Source: Ancylostoma caninum
Lineage: Eukaryota; Nematoda; Chromadorea; Rhabditida; Ancylostomatidae
DNA: 64,000 nucleotides
Reading direction: 5' to 3'
Assembly (NCBI GenBank): GCA_037903475.1
Contig: JBAJFG010000597.1
Span: forward strand, 558,001 to 622,000
Position 1 is the first letter of the stretch. Every line of letters starts with the position of its first letter. The position numbers were made by a program, and so were the translations under genes. Below are positions 1 to 19,186 of this stretch, one piece after another. Under the pieces are notes generated by a model. It searched no databases, had not been told where the DNA came from, and saw only the letters and a list, made by a program, of their open reading frames with translations.

Positions 1-2412
1 TTCCGGAATTTTGCTGTGGTGCTTGTATTTCCGGACGGCTGCTGCGAAGGTGGAAAAAATGTGACTTAACTGAGGATCACCAATACATACTTCAATATGA
101 ATACGCACGTGCATTAAACTGCAAGAGAGTAAAGAATTCACGTATGCGAAGGCGGACAGACAGGCCTGAAATCTGAAATGTCCGTCAGCCCTTTGTTATA
201 ATAATTTTGGTATCCTTGAAGCCAGGCTTTCATCCTGAGAACATCTTCAAGATTCGCAGATATGTAGGACCTGTGGACACTCCTCAAAGCAATGGAATAC
301 TCGAAAGATCTTGAGAATATCAGGAAGCAGAGGTTTTTTCAGAGGAATGGCTGATTTTCTGGTGAGGATGTCTGGTACCTTAGATCGTGAGATTTTCTGC
401 AATTCCTCCTTCGAATGAAAGGAGTACGAATACGAATTGAATGTATTTTCTCTGCAAATGTTGTACATGCCAACTTTGACCACGGATTACTGTTTCAGAT
501 CAGAATTGCCTAGAACTCTTGAAAAAGTTTTAAAGAAATCTCAGAAGAAGAAGATTCTGGAACATTCTAAATACTCGCGTGTAAGTACGCATAGCTGGTG
601 GACCTGACTCAGGGGTATTTATGCTCAGGATCTTGGAAGAAAATAAAGGCAAGTACTTTCTCCAGAGATTGGCCTCCAATTTCTAGAGCACGCACAGTTT
701 TTTTCTTTCCGGAAAGTGAAACATCTCTGAATCCGAGATGCACAGCTCGCTCATCGTTCTCAGTTCTCCTACAATGTGTATGCTCTTTTCCGATTCTCAT
801 GATTCAAAATAGTAAGTAGCTTTCTGTAAAACAATGATCTTTCAGGGATCGCATGAATTAATTCCAAGGTACATATATGTGAAGTCCCAATGCGGTCCCC
901 CATTTATTCTCGCTCCCCCATTCCTCTGGTGAATATTCTGCTGACAATAGAATGCAGAATCGATGATGGCACTGTTCGTGCGAACGGATCGATGCCTATG
1001 ACACGTGTAATTAAACGTGTACATGAATATTTTTCACAATAAAGTGCACTAAATGGCTGTTCTCATCATATCAGTCTAACAATAAAGCTCGATTTCTGCT
1101 AAAACACAGGAATAGAGAGGCCACTTCTTGAGAAGCGCCTCATATGGAGACATGTGGAGATAGACAACAGTGATAAGTGCAGGCCACCCACATACCACTT
1201 CTGCGCTTTATTTCCGCTGTATTTCCTTGAGAATGAAGCCGTTTTCTCAGCAGTCTCGTGTGATAATCTTCCATAGTTGATGGCCATCAAGTTCTAATGG
1301 CTACCAGTGGCAGCTTGAACATCCACTTCTCCATAAATCGCCATTATTTTCGTGTGTATCCCTGGGGCAATCAATTTAGCCTAGCTTCCGCTCGCAGACG
1401 AAATCTCTGTGTTTTCCTTCTGTTCTGCACTTTTCCTGAATTGATGCAGAGACATACGAAGTAATCCTGATCAGCTGCAGCCCGCCAAATCCGCTCGAAA
1501 CGTTTATTTGAGAAAGAAGTAAATGGAGGAGTTTTAAGAGTTTCCCCTTTTTAGAAATTATATATCGGAGAATAATGTGTTCCCTCTTTTTTTCACGCAG
1601 AATATCCCTATAATGTACGACTGTATAAATGAATAATTGCTGCGTACACTTCAACTCCCAAGATCTGTGATTGGCTGAGGTGCTTTGAACGAAAGCACAA
1701 CTCTGTAGTGATTTGGTAGACGTTGCTATACCAATTCACCACAAGGTTGATAAGAATTCACTTATGTCTGTGGAAATTCCGTCCATGGATCCAATGAAGT
1801 TCACCATTGGAAAATGGTAAACGTACGATTGTTGCAAATGTTGAAATACCCACTTTGTTTGGTGGAGCCTATAAGTTTCCGTTTCTCATGAACCGATTCC
1901 TCGACACTATGTACATAAACTCTTCTCCAGAGATCTAATAGTTGAACTCAGCATTGCTTCTCTCTTGGATCATTTAGCTACAACTGTTTGCTTAACTAAC
2001 ACCTACGTAAAAACACCGCACTTGACACTGGCGCCTCAAAGTCGATCAAAACAGGACAAACAAGCAGTGCTTTTTTGGTACCCATCGTAAACATTTTCTG
2101 CAAGCAATGGGTGTTCGTTCATATGGATCTATCTTTAACAATCACAAATGTCTTTGGGCCATTGAACACAGATTGCTTGGTAGATTCGTTGAGTTCCCAA
2201 GGATGTTACAATCGTACATTTGTCATACATATTGGATTCACAAAGGAATGTTCCATTCATTATGATTTTTATGAAAATTTGTTGATGAGGCAGAAACTAC
2301 AAATGGCCAATTGCCTGAACAAGTGTAGAAGTGCATTACTGAGCATAGCATAGAGTTACTTCCATTGCAATTATACTTACGCACATACTACTCGCTGTTA
2401 TTCTGAAATATA
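1..2412. other. No supported gene
   Basis: Only short open frames occur on either strand. None shows paired splice sites with matching phase, a signal peptide or a recognisable motif. I see no exon of the dioxygenase family here. It is probably intergenic or intronic DNA. Confidence 0.5.
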
Positions 2413-2952
2413 TTAGGTTGGACAATAAGTTCGTGTGGTTTCTTCTAAGCATTCAGTGTATTTTCACGAAGAGGCCTACTTGAACTTAGATTTTTCTGAA
2501 CGTAAGTATCCACAGTATTTCTTCTTCAGAGCAAGTCCTTGCGAAAAAATTGTCTCATAACTTTACGCACTGTGCGCACAGAACAAGGTGCGTCCTCCAA
2601 CCCAAAATCGACCTTTCTGAAGCCGACATCTACTATTACGCTGTCTCTTCAGCAGTAACGGTTTCCATTTAGACGCTGTCAACATCCCTGGCAGCTTGAG
2701 CTGCATTTGTTCCACTATTGTAGTTGTTGTAGTTGAACGGTCGGAGGTGTCGGAGATGATCGGTCTTGTAGATTTGGAGGGTCACGTTTCATGCAACAGA
2801 AAATGAGAAGTAACGCTGATCAAGGAAATTGGTCATAATATTCGAAGAGGGCCAAACAAGAGCTACAAGAATGACATGCTATCGTAATCAGTTCAAACTC
2901 TCGTAAAAAATGAGTTGAAAAAAAAAACGCACGAACCTATTGTCTAACCCAA
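2413..2952. mobile_element. Short mariner-like element without transposase (MITE)
   Basis: The left end reads TTAGGTTGGACAATAAGTTC after a TA dinucleotide. The right end reads, on the other strand, TTGGGTTAGACAATAGGTTC, with TA two bases further out. These are imperfect inverted repeats of about 27 bp in the style of mariner termini. The roughly 540-bp interior has no transposase-like open frame, so this is probably a non-autonomous or decayed copy. Confidence 0.7.
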
Positions 2953-4306
2953 TGTAGCTATATGCGCTAGGCATGAAAGTAGCTGTGCGACGTTCATATG
3001 CTTATCTTGAGACGAAAGCTCAAGACTTTCATGATGAGGACTTTTTCGGAGCTCTTCCACTCCAAACAGTGGAAATTTTAATTTAACTTGAAGTACCGGT
3101 GAAGTGTTCATGTCTTTACTGGTCGTTCAGCTTCCGTTAAGTGCATCTCCACGTAATGGCCGAAAATGTTGTAATGACTTCATAAAGAGCCTATTCAGTG
3201 TATAACGAACATGTATCAGAAAGGCAAAATTGCAAACCTCCGCGAGAGTCACAGTGGATAGATAGAGGAGGCAGTACGCATACCGCTACTGCACTATTAC
3301 AGAAACGGATGACGGGTTTAATATAATCGTTCCCATACCTTTCCCACCCTATACTGGGATATGTCTTGATTAGCCTCGGACATTTAGTACCATTCACCTG
3401 CATGCAGCCGTTAAATAAAATTCGGTACATTGTAGAAAGATAGAAATTACAGTCCGCCAACAAATATTACCATCCGCAAGTAAAATAGAATGCACAGCTG
3501 GCTACTATTAGATGCTACTATTCGCACATGTAGGAAATTCAGTCCCACCTTAATGGAGATAAGTGCGGGAGAGGTGCCAGCTTCTTCACGGGAAAATCCG
3601 CACAATAGCGAAAAAATCCCGAAAAATGACGTACAACCTTTTTGGAACCACTTTTTTGTTCGAACTGCTGTTTTTTGCTGCACATTGCAGAGTATGTACC
3701 GATTCAAGCGCTAAACTGCGTTTAATTGTTCTTTGTAGTTTTTACTCCCTTCCACTTGTTCTTGGGGTGAAATGTGAGTTTAAAATGTGAATTTTCTTTT
3801 CATATCAACGTGGCTTTATGCTTTGCACTGTACAAACGTGATTCAAGTCAGTTTATGGAGACATAATCCGTTTGACCTTTATATCCAAAGTGGTCACCAG
3901 CGAATGAATTGAATATCGAGCCCTACACGTCGATGAACATCCATCGCCGGAATTGGAGCTCTCTCCAAATCCCTGCACACAGAGATTCGCCAATATCCGT
4001 AATTATTGTGACGACCCATTCACATAGTGCACCCAGGAATCTGTTTGTGCAGGCGTTGTTGTGGCGTTCCAATTTCATCAGAATCGCCACTAGAACTGGA
4101 ATGTTGCTATGGCTGCATCGGAGTTTTGTTTGGCATTGTGTTTGCTTGTAATCTTTTTCTGGAAATTTCCTCTGAATCATGATGCATGTACTGCGTTAAA
4201 TGCAAATGATATTTTCCTCATTCTTCTTTTCTTCTATGATGATTGTTTCACGCACCATGATTTCATCCAGTTTCTAGCATTTACTGTGAAAGTTCGCTTG
4301 CAGACA
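2953..4306. other. Intergenic stretch upstream of gene A
   Basis: No gene is supported. The final bases before the start codon at 4307 contain TTCGCTTGCAG, ending 3 nt upstream. That is a good candidate trans-splice acceptor for the mRNA of gene A. Confidence 0.45.
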
Positions 4307-7300
4307 ATGAAGCTGCTCATCTTGGTCCTAGTGGTGCTGTTATTGGTTGAATGCGCAAAGAAGGAGGACACGAAGAAGAGCACCAAGAAGAGTGACACAA
4401 AAAAGGCAGAAGACGGGAAGAAGAAAGAGGCTCCAAAGAAGCCAGAAACGAAGAAATCGTCGTACTCGTTCGAAGGCAAAGACACATGGGGAACTGAGTC
4501 GCTGAAGAAATGCTACGCAGCAATGCCATTGCCGGAAGGTGAGCAGCTTTTTCAATGCTTCCAAAGTCACAGCTGTAGCGAACCGCGAATCGCAAACGCT
4601 TGTTACCACTTTCAGCATTTGTTAAAAGTGCTTGTTCTTAGAAGTTTTTCAGACTACTTTTGCTACGTGTACTACCGCAACTATGAACCTGTGTACATCG
4701 ATCCACTAAGCACAAACCCGATCATTATCATCTATAGAAGATTCATCCCCAAGAAGTTCGTCGAAGATTTCCTGTACGACGTCAGGCGAAAACAAAAGAA
4801 GAAGGCTCAGGTGAAAAATCGAATGAGATTGGGCGTTATCTTGGGAATGATGGGTAAAGTAGGCACTTTCCTCTTCCTCATGACTGATAACATCATATTC
4901 ATATTAGGTTACGGGGAAAACCTCGCTCAGCCTGTAATGAGAATCTCTACTGACCTCTCAATTTGTCAGTATACTCAAGGTTGCAAGAAAAGAATGGACT
5001 CCTCCGCTGCAATCGAGGGTTTACATTGCGTTCCTGCACCGAGGCCCTAACCATATCCGTAATTATGATTTCATGATGCATGATCTTTTAATGCAACGAC
5101 ACCACCCACGATAATTTTATTCGAACAGCATTCAAATTGGTAAGAGTGGCAATAATTAATGTGGAGATGAATTCAGAACTTGCAGAGATAACCAAAATGT
5201 CTCGTACCCCCAACAGAGGAGCCCTGGTCATGCCAACTCAACTGCAACCTCTAACATGAGAAACGATTAAGCATTCTTTATTGTATTAACCATCAAGCTT
5301 AGCTCCAAGGAAATGAAAGCTCGTAACGCGTCATCAAGGGATTCTAGATTCCAGGTTACTGTTTCTCGAAGTTGCATCTAATTAACACCATACTTAATAT
5401 GGGAATGTAAGACAAATTGGGTTGTTTCATTTACATGCGTACAAATTGGTCACTTTCATTATCAAACATAAAGGGGACCGGATGGGCACTGAGGCTGGGG
5501 CAACACCCGACAGCAACAGCTCCGAGCCGCGCCGCGATGGTGGCGCGACGTAGCAGGCCGCGGGGGGGTGCAACAGTGATTGATGCTAACTGCATTCATT
5601 TCGAAGCTGATGTTAGTGCTGTTGCTGGAGCCTCACTTGAAACAAGCGTACTCTCACTTCTAAGGGCTCTGGTCGTACTGTGTTGACTGATTGATAGATA
5701 AACTGATTTTAAAACGAGATAGTTCGATTTTCCAGAGCAATGAGGAAGATTTTATGGCTCAATACGTAAAGATCAATAAGAGGAGGAAAGCCAATGAAAC
5801 GATCATCACACACTCAGCAATGAGCGGTGTTGCACGGGTTTTCCGCAGAGCACAGGCCCTCATACCCATGCTGAACTTCACTAACAGCGGTCCCTGGCAG
5901 GTGAGTCGATTCCTCTCAACCGGACAGGGTGGAAAAATATCCACAGTTTGTGCAGATCAGTTCATCATGTATCTTGATTTAAATATCTGGTGATGAACGC
6001 TCGTTTGAAGGTGCTGTCGTACAAGGAAGGAGGACATCAGTCTCCTCACTACGACTACATAACATACTCCTCACCGGACCAGTACAGCAAGGTCACTCGC
6101 ACTCAAGGGAACCGCTTCGTGACGTTTGCGCTTACTCTGAAAGCTGCGGATATAGGAGGAGGTAAATAGCGATATCTAAAGACTTCTGGCACTTCCGAAT
6201 AATTCGTACAAAAAATTTACTAAGTGCTAGAGAAGAAAATCCTTGAACGAGCATGGTTAATAGGTCAAACGGATTTTTCTTCTATATATGATGAAAATCA
6301 CGTTTTCACTTCCTACCTCGATCGTAACGGAGTAAACGCTCGACATCAGTCAAATTTCTATATTTCAAGATTATTTGATTACGTTCTTCAAAAGAACCGC
6401 TTAGTCCTCATTTTTTTCAACCGAGGCTCAAGGAAATCTGAGTTCTCCAGAAACCACGTTTGTCCACGCGAACCACACTGTGACTTTGGAGCCCGGCGAT
6501 GTGCTACTCTTCACAAATATAAACAAGGATATGACTCCAGTAAGTCGTCAACTTTCAGCTGTTCCTTATGGGAGGTGTGTTTAGCGAAATCAGGGTCAAG
6601 CATGATGATGATAGAAAGTCGACCGTCATTCGACCATCCCCCCACTTTTTTTAGCCGCCAAAAATACGATCCCCCCTTTCGCTCACAAATTCTCAGATGA
6701 GATGAGAAACGAGAGGGAAAATGCAGATTGGCAGAGGAACACTAGAAAGCAGCTAAGTATCTATGGAAAAGAAATTTGAACGAAAACAAGAAAAACAGAC
6801 AGGTTAAGAACTCTCAAGAGCCAGTAAACTCTTTGCAGAATTTTTGCAAAAGTTGAAATGTGCTTGATTGGCGAATATCGCTCTAGAACCGTGAGTTCAG
6901 ACTTATTCGAGCGATTTGCTCCAAATTTATCACGAAAAATATCGATATATGTCATTTACATAGTATAGGTTTCGATTCCCTCTGAGGCTGAAATTTTTGC
7001 ACGAATTAGAATAAGATGCGGTTATTGTAGACTCGAGATAATCAAACGTAGTATGGAGGTGACTTTTTATCGGATTGCAGGGCTGAGTAGGACTAGCAGT
7101 ACGTGCAAAAATGTCCACCTAAAATTTTGGCTCGTTCAGAGGCATGGTTGTAGGTGGACATGATCTAACCTGTTGACGTGCCAATTTTTTTCAAATTTTG
7201 AATGGTCAAACGTTTTTACTTTCACGCTATATATGTAACTCATTTTTCGCAGTTGCCTCCGTCAAGTTTAAGTTTCAGCTCCGTCGATAAAAACATATAA

Positions 7301-9356
7301 ATAAGGCAATTTTCATCGATGAAACGTCACCTCGGTAATTCGCGTGCTGAATTTTTTCTCTTAAGCATGGAGATCTGAAACTTTGGCGATGAAGCAGAGT
7401 TGGGTGCTATCCACAGAATATCTTTTTGCCAGCTTGCAGCACTGTATAAATTTTCGTCCAAAATTTTGGCTTGTTCGGAGACATGGCTTAGTTGGACGTG
7501 AATAGCAGGAGATCTAGCCGCTTGAGGTGTCGCTTTTTTCTCAGTTTTATCTGGTCAGAGGATTGTGCTCTCAGACAGTATAGTTCCTTTTTCCGCGGTT
7601 GTCATACTTTCAGCTCCGATCTAGTTGATAAAAACAAGTCAAAAAAGGCCACTTTTATCGAATGAATATCATAATTCTTGTGTTGAATTTTCCCCATTAG
7701 AACTGGAGAGCTTAAACGTGGAGGCAAAGCACAGCCAGGTAGGATCCATTCTAACACATTCTGTCGTCTTGCGGGAATGAGCAGAGCTGGAAGGACGATG
7801 CATAAAAATGACCGCCCGAAATTCAGCCTCGGTCGGAGGCATGACTGTACTAAAGTAGTACACGAGTTCTCCACCACAAGCACAACACAGCTCTACGATT
7901 CCCCCCCCCCCCACTTTGTTCAGCCACCATAAGACACCCGTTGATAATTATCAACACACGCTTGACCCTGATCGGAAATAAGAATAACTCCAGCTTTCCA
8001 CGCTCTTACTTTCTCTCTCATTTATTCTCCGAGTATTGTGAGCTACTTCAAAATCTCGGAAGCATCATTGTATCTCACTCCCGGATAACTATTACTTGAT
8101 GAATTCAAGAATAAGTTTTGAAAGCTGCAAGGTGATAGATCACGCAACCAATTTGAACGAAAATCACTTCCATTACTTAGTATGCAAATCATTTCACATC
8201 GATTTGATGTTTACATAGGGAATGCTGCACCATCACTAACTTTTTTTGAATATGCAAGAAAAGTTTTTTTTTGTGTTTGAAACGATTTTACTAAGTTCAA
8301 GAAGCCTCTAAGCCTTCTTTGCTGTACATATGTTCCCAACATTTTACGTTCTGTCAAATTCTTTCTACAGCAGCGGCCGCAAGAAATGATCGGAAACAAT
8401 GTTGACGATAATTTGCATTAACCTTCTTCTGGGGTACGCTATCACTTCGGGAATCAGAGATGTTCTGAGGCTTAATGAGTGCTCCCTCACGCTAGCACTG
8501 ATTTAACACACGTTAGATTATTAAACTCAATCCTCTACTGCTTTGGCTTCGGCAACTTTTTTTGTTCTATCTCCACTCCCGACTATTGAAGAGAGTTGAT
8601 GTAACTTGTTGAGGGAATATGTGTAGATGAGCAATAAATTAAATTTTCTCGAAGATAAGAGTTCAGCAAATCAATCCAACTTTCCCGTGGATCACAGACC
8701 TCTTGGAGCAGGAGGGGCTCGCCTTGCAGGGGTTCCCCTTCCAGTTTCAAAACTGATCCCTCACACATGATCATTCCGAAGCTCCTGTGGTTTCCCAATA
8801 ATGGGTTTGGGCAGAAACTCAGAATTGATTAAAAATCTAGCGATTTCGAGAAAGGAGAGCAAAGGAAGAGAAAGTTGGAGGGGAGGAAGGGGAATACCAA
8901 AGAGCTGTTCAACTATCCTTCAGTACGTGCTTTCGGACATTTCACACTCGACCTAGTTTTTTACCCTGATAATTTTTCACAGAGTGTTTCTTTAGCTGCT
9001 ATTTTATAGAGATCCAATATATTACTACACAATAATTCTTTCACATTCCATATCACAGATTTATGGCATTTCAGGCAATAGGTTCTGCTCACGCTGAATG
9101 TCCTGTGCAGAAAGGAGAGAAAATCACGGCTACTTTGTGGCTTCGTCCGAAGGGCCAAGAGCTCTTCAACTCCCACTCTCAGGACGAGAATATGTTTGCT
9201 TATGATATGGAAAAACTTATTGCACCGAACATGCTTTTTTACGGGAAAAGCCCCTATTATGACCTGTTCTGGTATCAAGAAATGATGATGCGGATGATGT
9301 CACAACAGATGCAGGAGCAGGAAGCGGCAAAAAAGAGAAAGAATCCATTCTTGTAG
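4307..9356 (+). CDS. Gene A: secreted prolyl 4-hydroxylase-like dioxygenase with intact active site
   Basis: Six exons: 4307-4538, 4653-4810, 5736-5900, 6011-6161, 6451-6539, 9075-9356. Splice sites are GT/AG, the phases agree and the product is 358 aa. Residues 1-17 are a signal peptide. Residues 18-60 are an unusual Lys-rich linker not found in the paralogs. Cys69 and Cys81 form a pair conserved in the family. The dioxygenase core is in exons 4-6. The proximal motif PHYDY gives His198 and Asp200, GGETTF follows, and the distal His271 with Lys281 lies in HAECPVQKGEK. By analogy with human P4HA1 (His412, Asp414, His483, Lys493), the full iron and 2-oxoglutarate set is present. The C-terminus is a Met/Gln-rich tail ending in KKRKNPFL, with no KDEL-type signal. 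The N-terminal peptide-binding domain of large collagen P4H subunits is absent, so this resembles the short PHY-3-like nematode forms. The substrate is unknown. The start codon follows a candidate trans-splice acceptor by 3 nt. Confidence 0.88.
6590..7975. repeat. Diverged tandem repeat of about 345 bp in intron 5 of gene A
   Basis: Three related starts occur at about 7110, 7455 and 7806. Each carries a variant of AAAATTTTGGCTCGTTC followed by GAGGCATG or GAGACATG. The stretch is bounded by a short inverted repeat: ATCAGGGTCAAGC near 6590 and its complement near 7960. CCCCCCACTTT followed by AGCC also appears near both ends. It may be one inserted element with internal duplications. No coding function is visible. 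Confidence 0.4.
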
Positions 9357-11561
9357 AGGCATGAAGATGCGCAGGACCATGTAGCATTGCCGTGATGCTT
9401 ACTTGCACTGCTTCTCTTTTCGTTGTTTCTGTTCCCCTTTCCAGTTTGCTCCATGACCTTACCTTATTTTTGTGCCTTCGAGCTTTTCCTCACAGACCTT
9501 CTACAATCGTTTCTTTTGTTTTTATGGTGTAACTTCTCTAGGAATATTATTGTTAAATAATGTGAATTATTGTTGATTTGTTCATGAAGTGTGAAAAAGG
9601 CTTATGTTTTTTTTTCTTTGCGAAACACCTTTGAACAGCCACCTAGATGGTGCAACACGAGATTTCTTGGCCTACGAAGATCATGGTTGGTGTCTCGTAA
9701 TCAATACTGTGAATGGAGGAGAAAAGCGCCTGTAAGAGCCTCATCCTATCCCATCATTGTTCTGCGGGGGACAAGTTTCTTGTAAATTTCCTGGGACGTG
9801 GGACTGCGACCGACATTCGTGGGAAATATGAATGAGAAGAGTCCTTTTACGTAATACTTCACACTGCAAAAAGACGGTTTGGTGATGTCGCTGTAAAAGA
9901 TGAACGATCTAGAAAGAACTCCGTACCATAGCGCTTTGTGAAAAGATTGTAGCTGAACATTGGCAGGCACTGCGACAAGTGGGATTAAACCTGCGACAAG
10001 TGGGACTTCTTACGAGGGTCGCTGAGCAACGGCTGCTTTGTAAAGGGGTCAATGGCTCAAAACCAGTTAGGCAGAGCGAGTTCTGAGACCGGGTTGAGAT
10101 AAAAGAAATAAAGAAATAACCTCTAGCGCTGAAACGAAATGCTGATGATTATGTGCAGTAGTACACCCTCTAGAGCCTACCAAATGCATGAACACGCTAG
10201 CTCTTTGTAGATGACGCTGTAGTTTCAAGAATAGTATTGCTCACCAATACCAAAAGTCCTGATGAAAAATTGTGCTCCTTTGATTTTTTTCCAAATTTAT
10301 TCAGTTATTCATTTATGTATTTATACATTTATGGTGCACCATCAAGAAAAAAAAATGCGAAAAGATCGAAGACAGAAACCCTAAAACAGACAACAAACTC
10401 AATTGCATGAGCCTACTTGCTATGCATTCTCTAGATCTAGAGCAACAATTTAGAAATAAGGCAGAACTTGAAGATGAAGAATTCATGCAGGTGCGAGGAC
10501 GCAGAGAGTGGAGAACTGGTAAACAGGGTTGAAGGACGTTGCTCCACAGAGTCGCAGATGAGCTTAACCGCGAGCAAGAGGTGATGGCAGTGGGGAATGC
10601 CACTACTCACGCAGTTAGAAATGGGTAGACTAGAAGCGAATTTCCGGGAGCTAGGTATCCACCAGCCTAACAGTGATACTCTGTTCTGCCTGAAATTGGC
10701 AATGGTAGCGCATAGAGCTTGCTGGAATTCTACGTCTAACAATGAACAAAATTTACCTCCCTACACCATGGATTCGTATAGGATCAAAAAGTTTCCCACC
10801 TAACTACTTCAAGTAGGTATACAGCGGCGAAGTTATGCTCTAGTTATGCAGTTCCCTCTAACACTAATGCCCTTTTTATAGCTCGATTTCATCAGATTCG
10901 GACTACATGTTGGACGATCCAGTATTTCGAACCCGCGCTCTCGTATGCAGCAACCGCAACTCTTTACTCGTGGACGGGATGCGGTGTCGGGGGCAGGAGA
11001 ATCCCATATCCTTTAGCCTAGAAAGAAGAGCAATAATTCTTGAATGCATCAACGTTAGAATGTGAAACTTGGCCCGCTGACTTGGAAGGGTTCACTTTGC
11101 AAAGCTACTCCCGAAGTTTCGAGAAAAAGGTTTGGAGCAGGTCAAGGTTCCTGACAAGTGTAGATAGAGAACGCAAATATGTGTATCCTTCCAGTCGACC
11201 ACATTTTGCCTTTAACGCTCATTGTGAAAGGGCAAGTGCGCCTGTAATTTGTTGGAACATTTTTTGTTGATGCAGTCAAAAATCGACACGAACTCGTCCA
11301 GCTCAGCATTGTTCGCGTTCAATTCTGCATTTGTACAACTGACCGTGTCGGTAAGTACTGAGCTCATGTGTTAATAACAATTCTGATTTTGTTCACTTTT
11401 TTGCAGCGGAGGATCGCAGACATTAAAAAATAGTTTCTCAAAACGGAATTCGAGCAGAACTTGTAATAAGGGTTGCGTAATGCTAGACACCTTTTTTCAA
11501 TTCAAAGAAATGATATTTCAGCCCTGATTGCACGCAGACCTCTTGGCATACATTTGCCAAG
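9357..11561. other. Spacer between genes A and B
   Basis: No complete gene is seen. Both strands from 10310 to 10800 carry open frames of 70-100 codons that contradict each other and lack splice support. TTTCAG ending at 11521 is a plausible trans-splice acceptor for gene B, 40 nt before its start codon. Confidence 0.45.
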
Positions 11562-18487
<6,926 letters not shown>

Positions 18488-19186
18488 CAGCATTGGATTG
18501 GTCCCACAATCTGCTCAGAAAAACCGATTTGGTTCTGTTTGAACAGAGCCTATTTGTGGGTATTGCATAACCAATCATTGGGTTCTGCTGATGTTTTTTT
18601 GCTTCGCTTCGAAGGATTTTAGTATTTACACCTTTCCACCGTTTTTAACGATTTCAAAACATCATTGCACATTGTCTTGTTCTCCATCTTCATTTGACCG
18701 TCTTACAAACAATATGTAGTATTTTCAACGTATTTGTAATTGCAGTGCACATTTGAATCCTCGTGGTATCTTGATAAAATTCCGCTTTTGAAATAAAAAA
18801 CAGCAGTTTTCCTAGGACGCGTCAACTGTTTTATGGCTACAGAGCTCGCTTGTGCACGAAGCGCAATCTAATACTACACAATAATTCTGGAGCCCATCTC
18901 ACACATGCACTTTAGCATAGACCTATCGACAGTATATGCCAACAAAACACCGAAATTGAAATACTGTCACAACAAAGGGGGTAATCTCATATCGCTGTGC
19001 TACGTTGCTTGCATTCTCTTTCCTGTCTGAAAATAGTGGTGATTTGAACCAGGTAGGTGCTTGGAAATAATGTCCCAGGTATTTCTTAGCTTTGGAAATC
19101 TACCTGGGACTTTCATTGCAGAAATCCGAGTGGACTCTTATTGGCATTCATAGAATCGCACTTCTTTCTAGCTGAAACGCTAAGCG

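Noticed and set aside
4109..4306. N-terminal extension of gene A to an upstream ATG at 4109
   Set aside because: It would read through a likely trans-splice acceptor and place the signal peptide internally. The ATG at 4307 gives a standard signal peptide.
9075..9356. Separate small gene at 9063-9356
   Set aside because: Its frame matches exon 6 of the family in phase 0, and an acceptor TTTCAG ends at 9074. It completes gene A.
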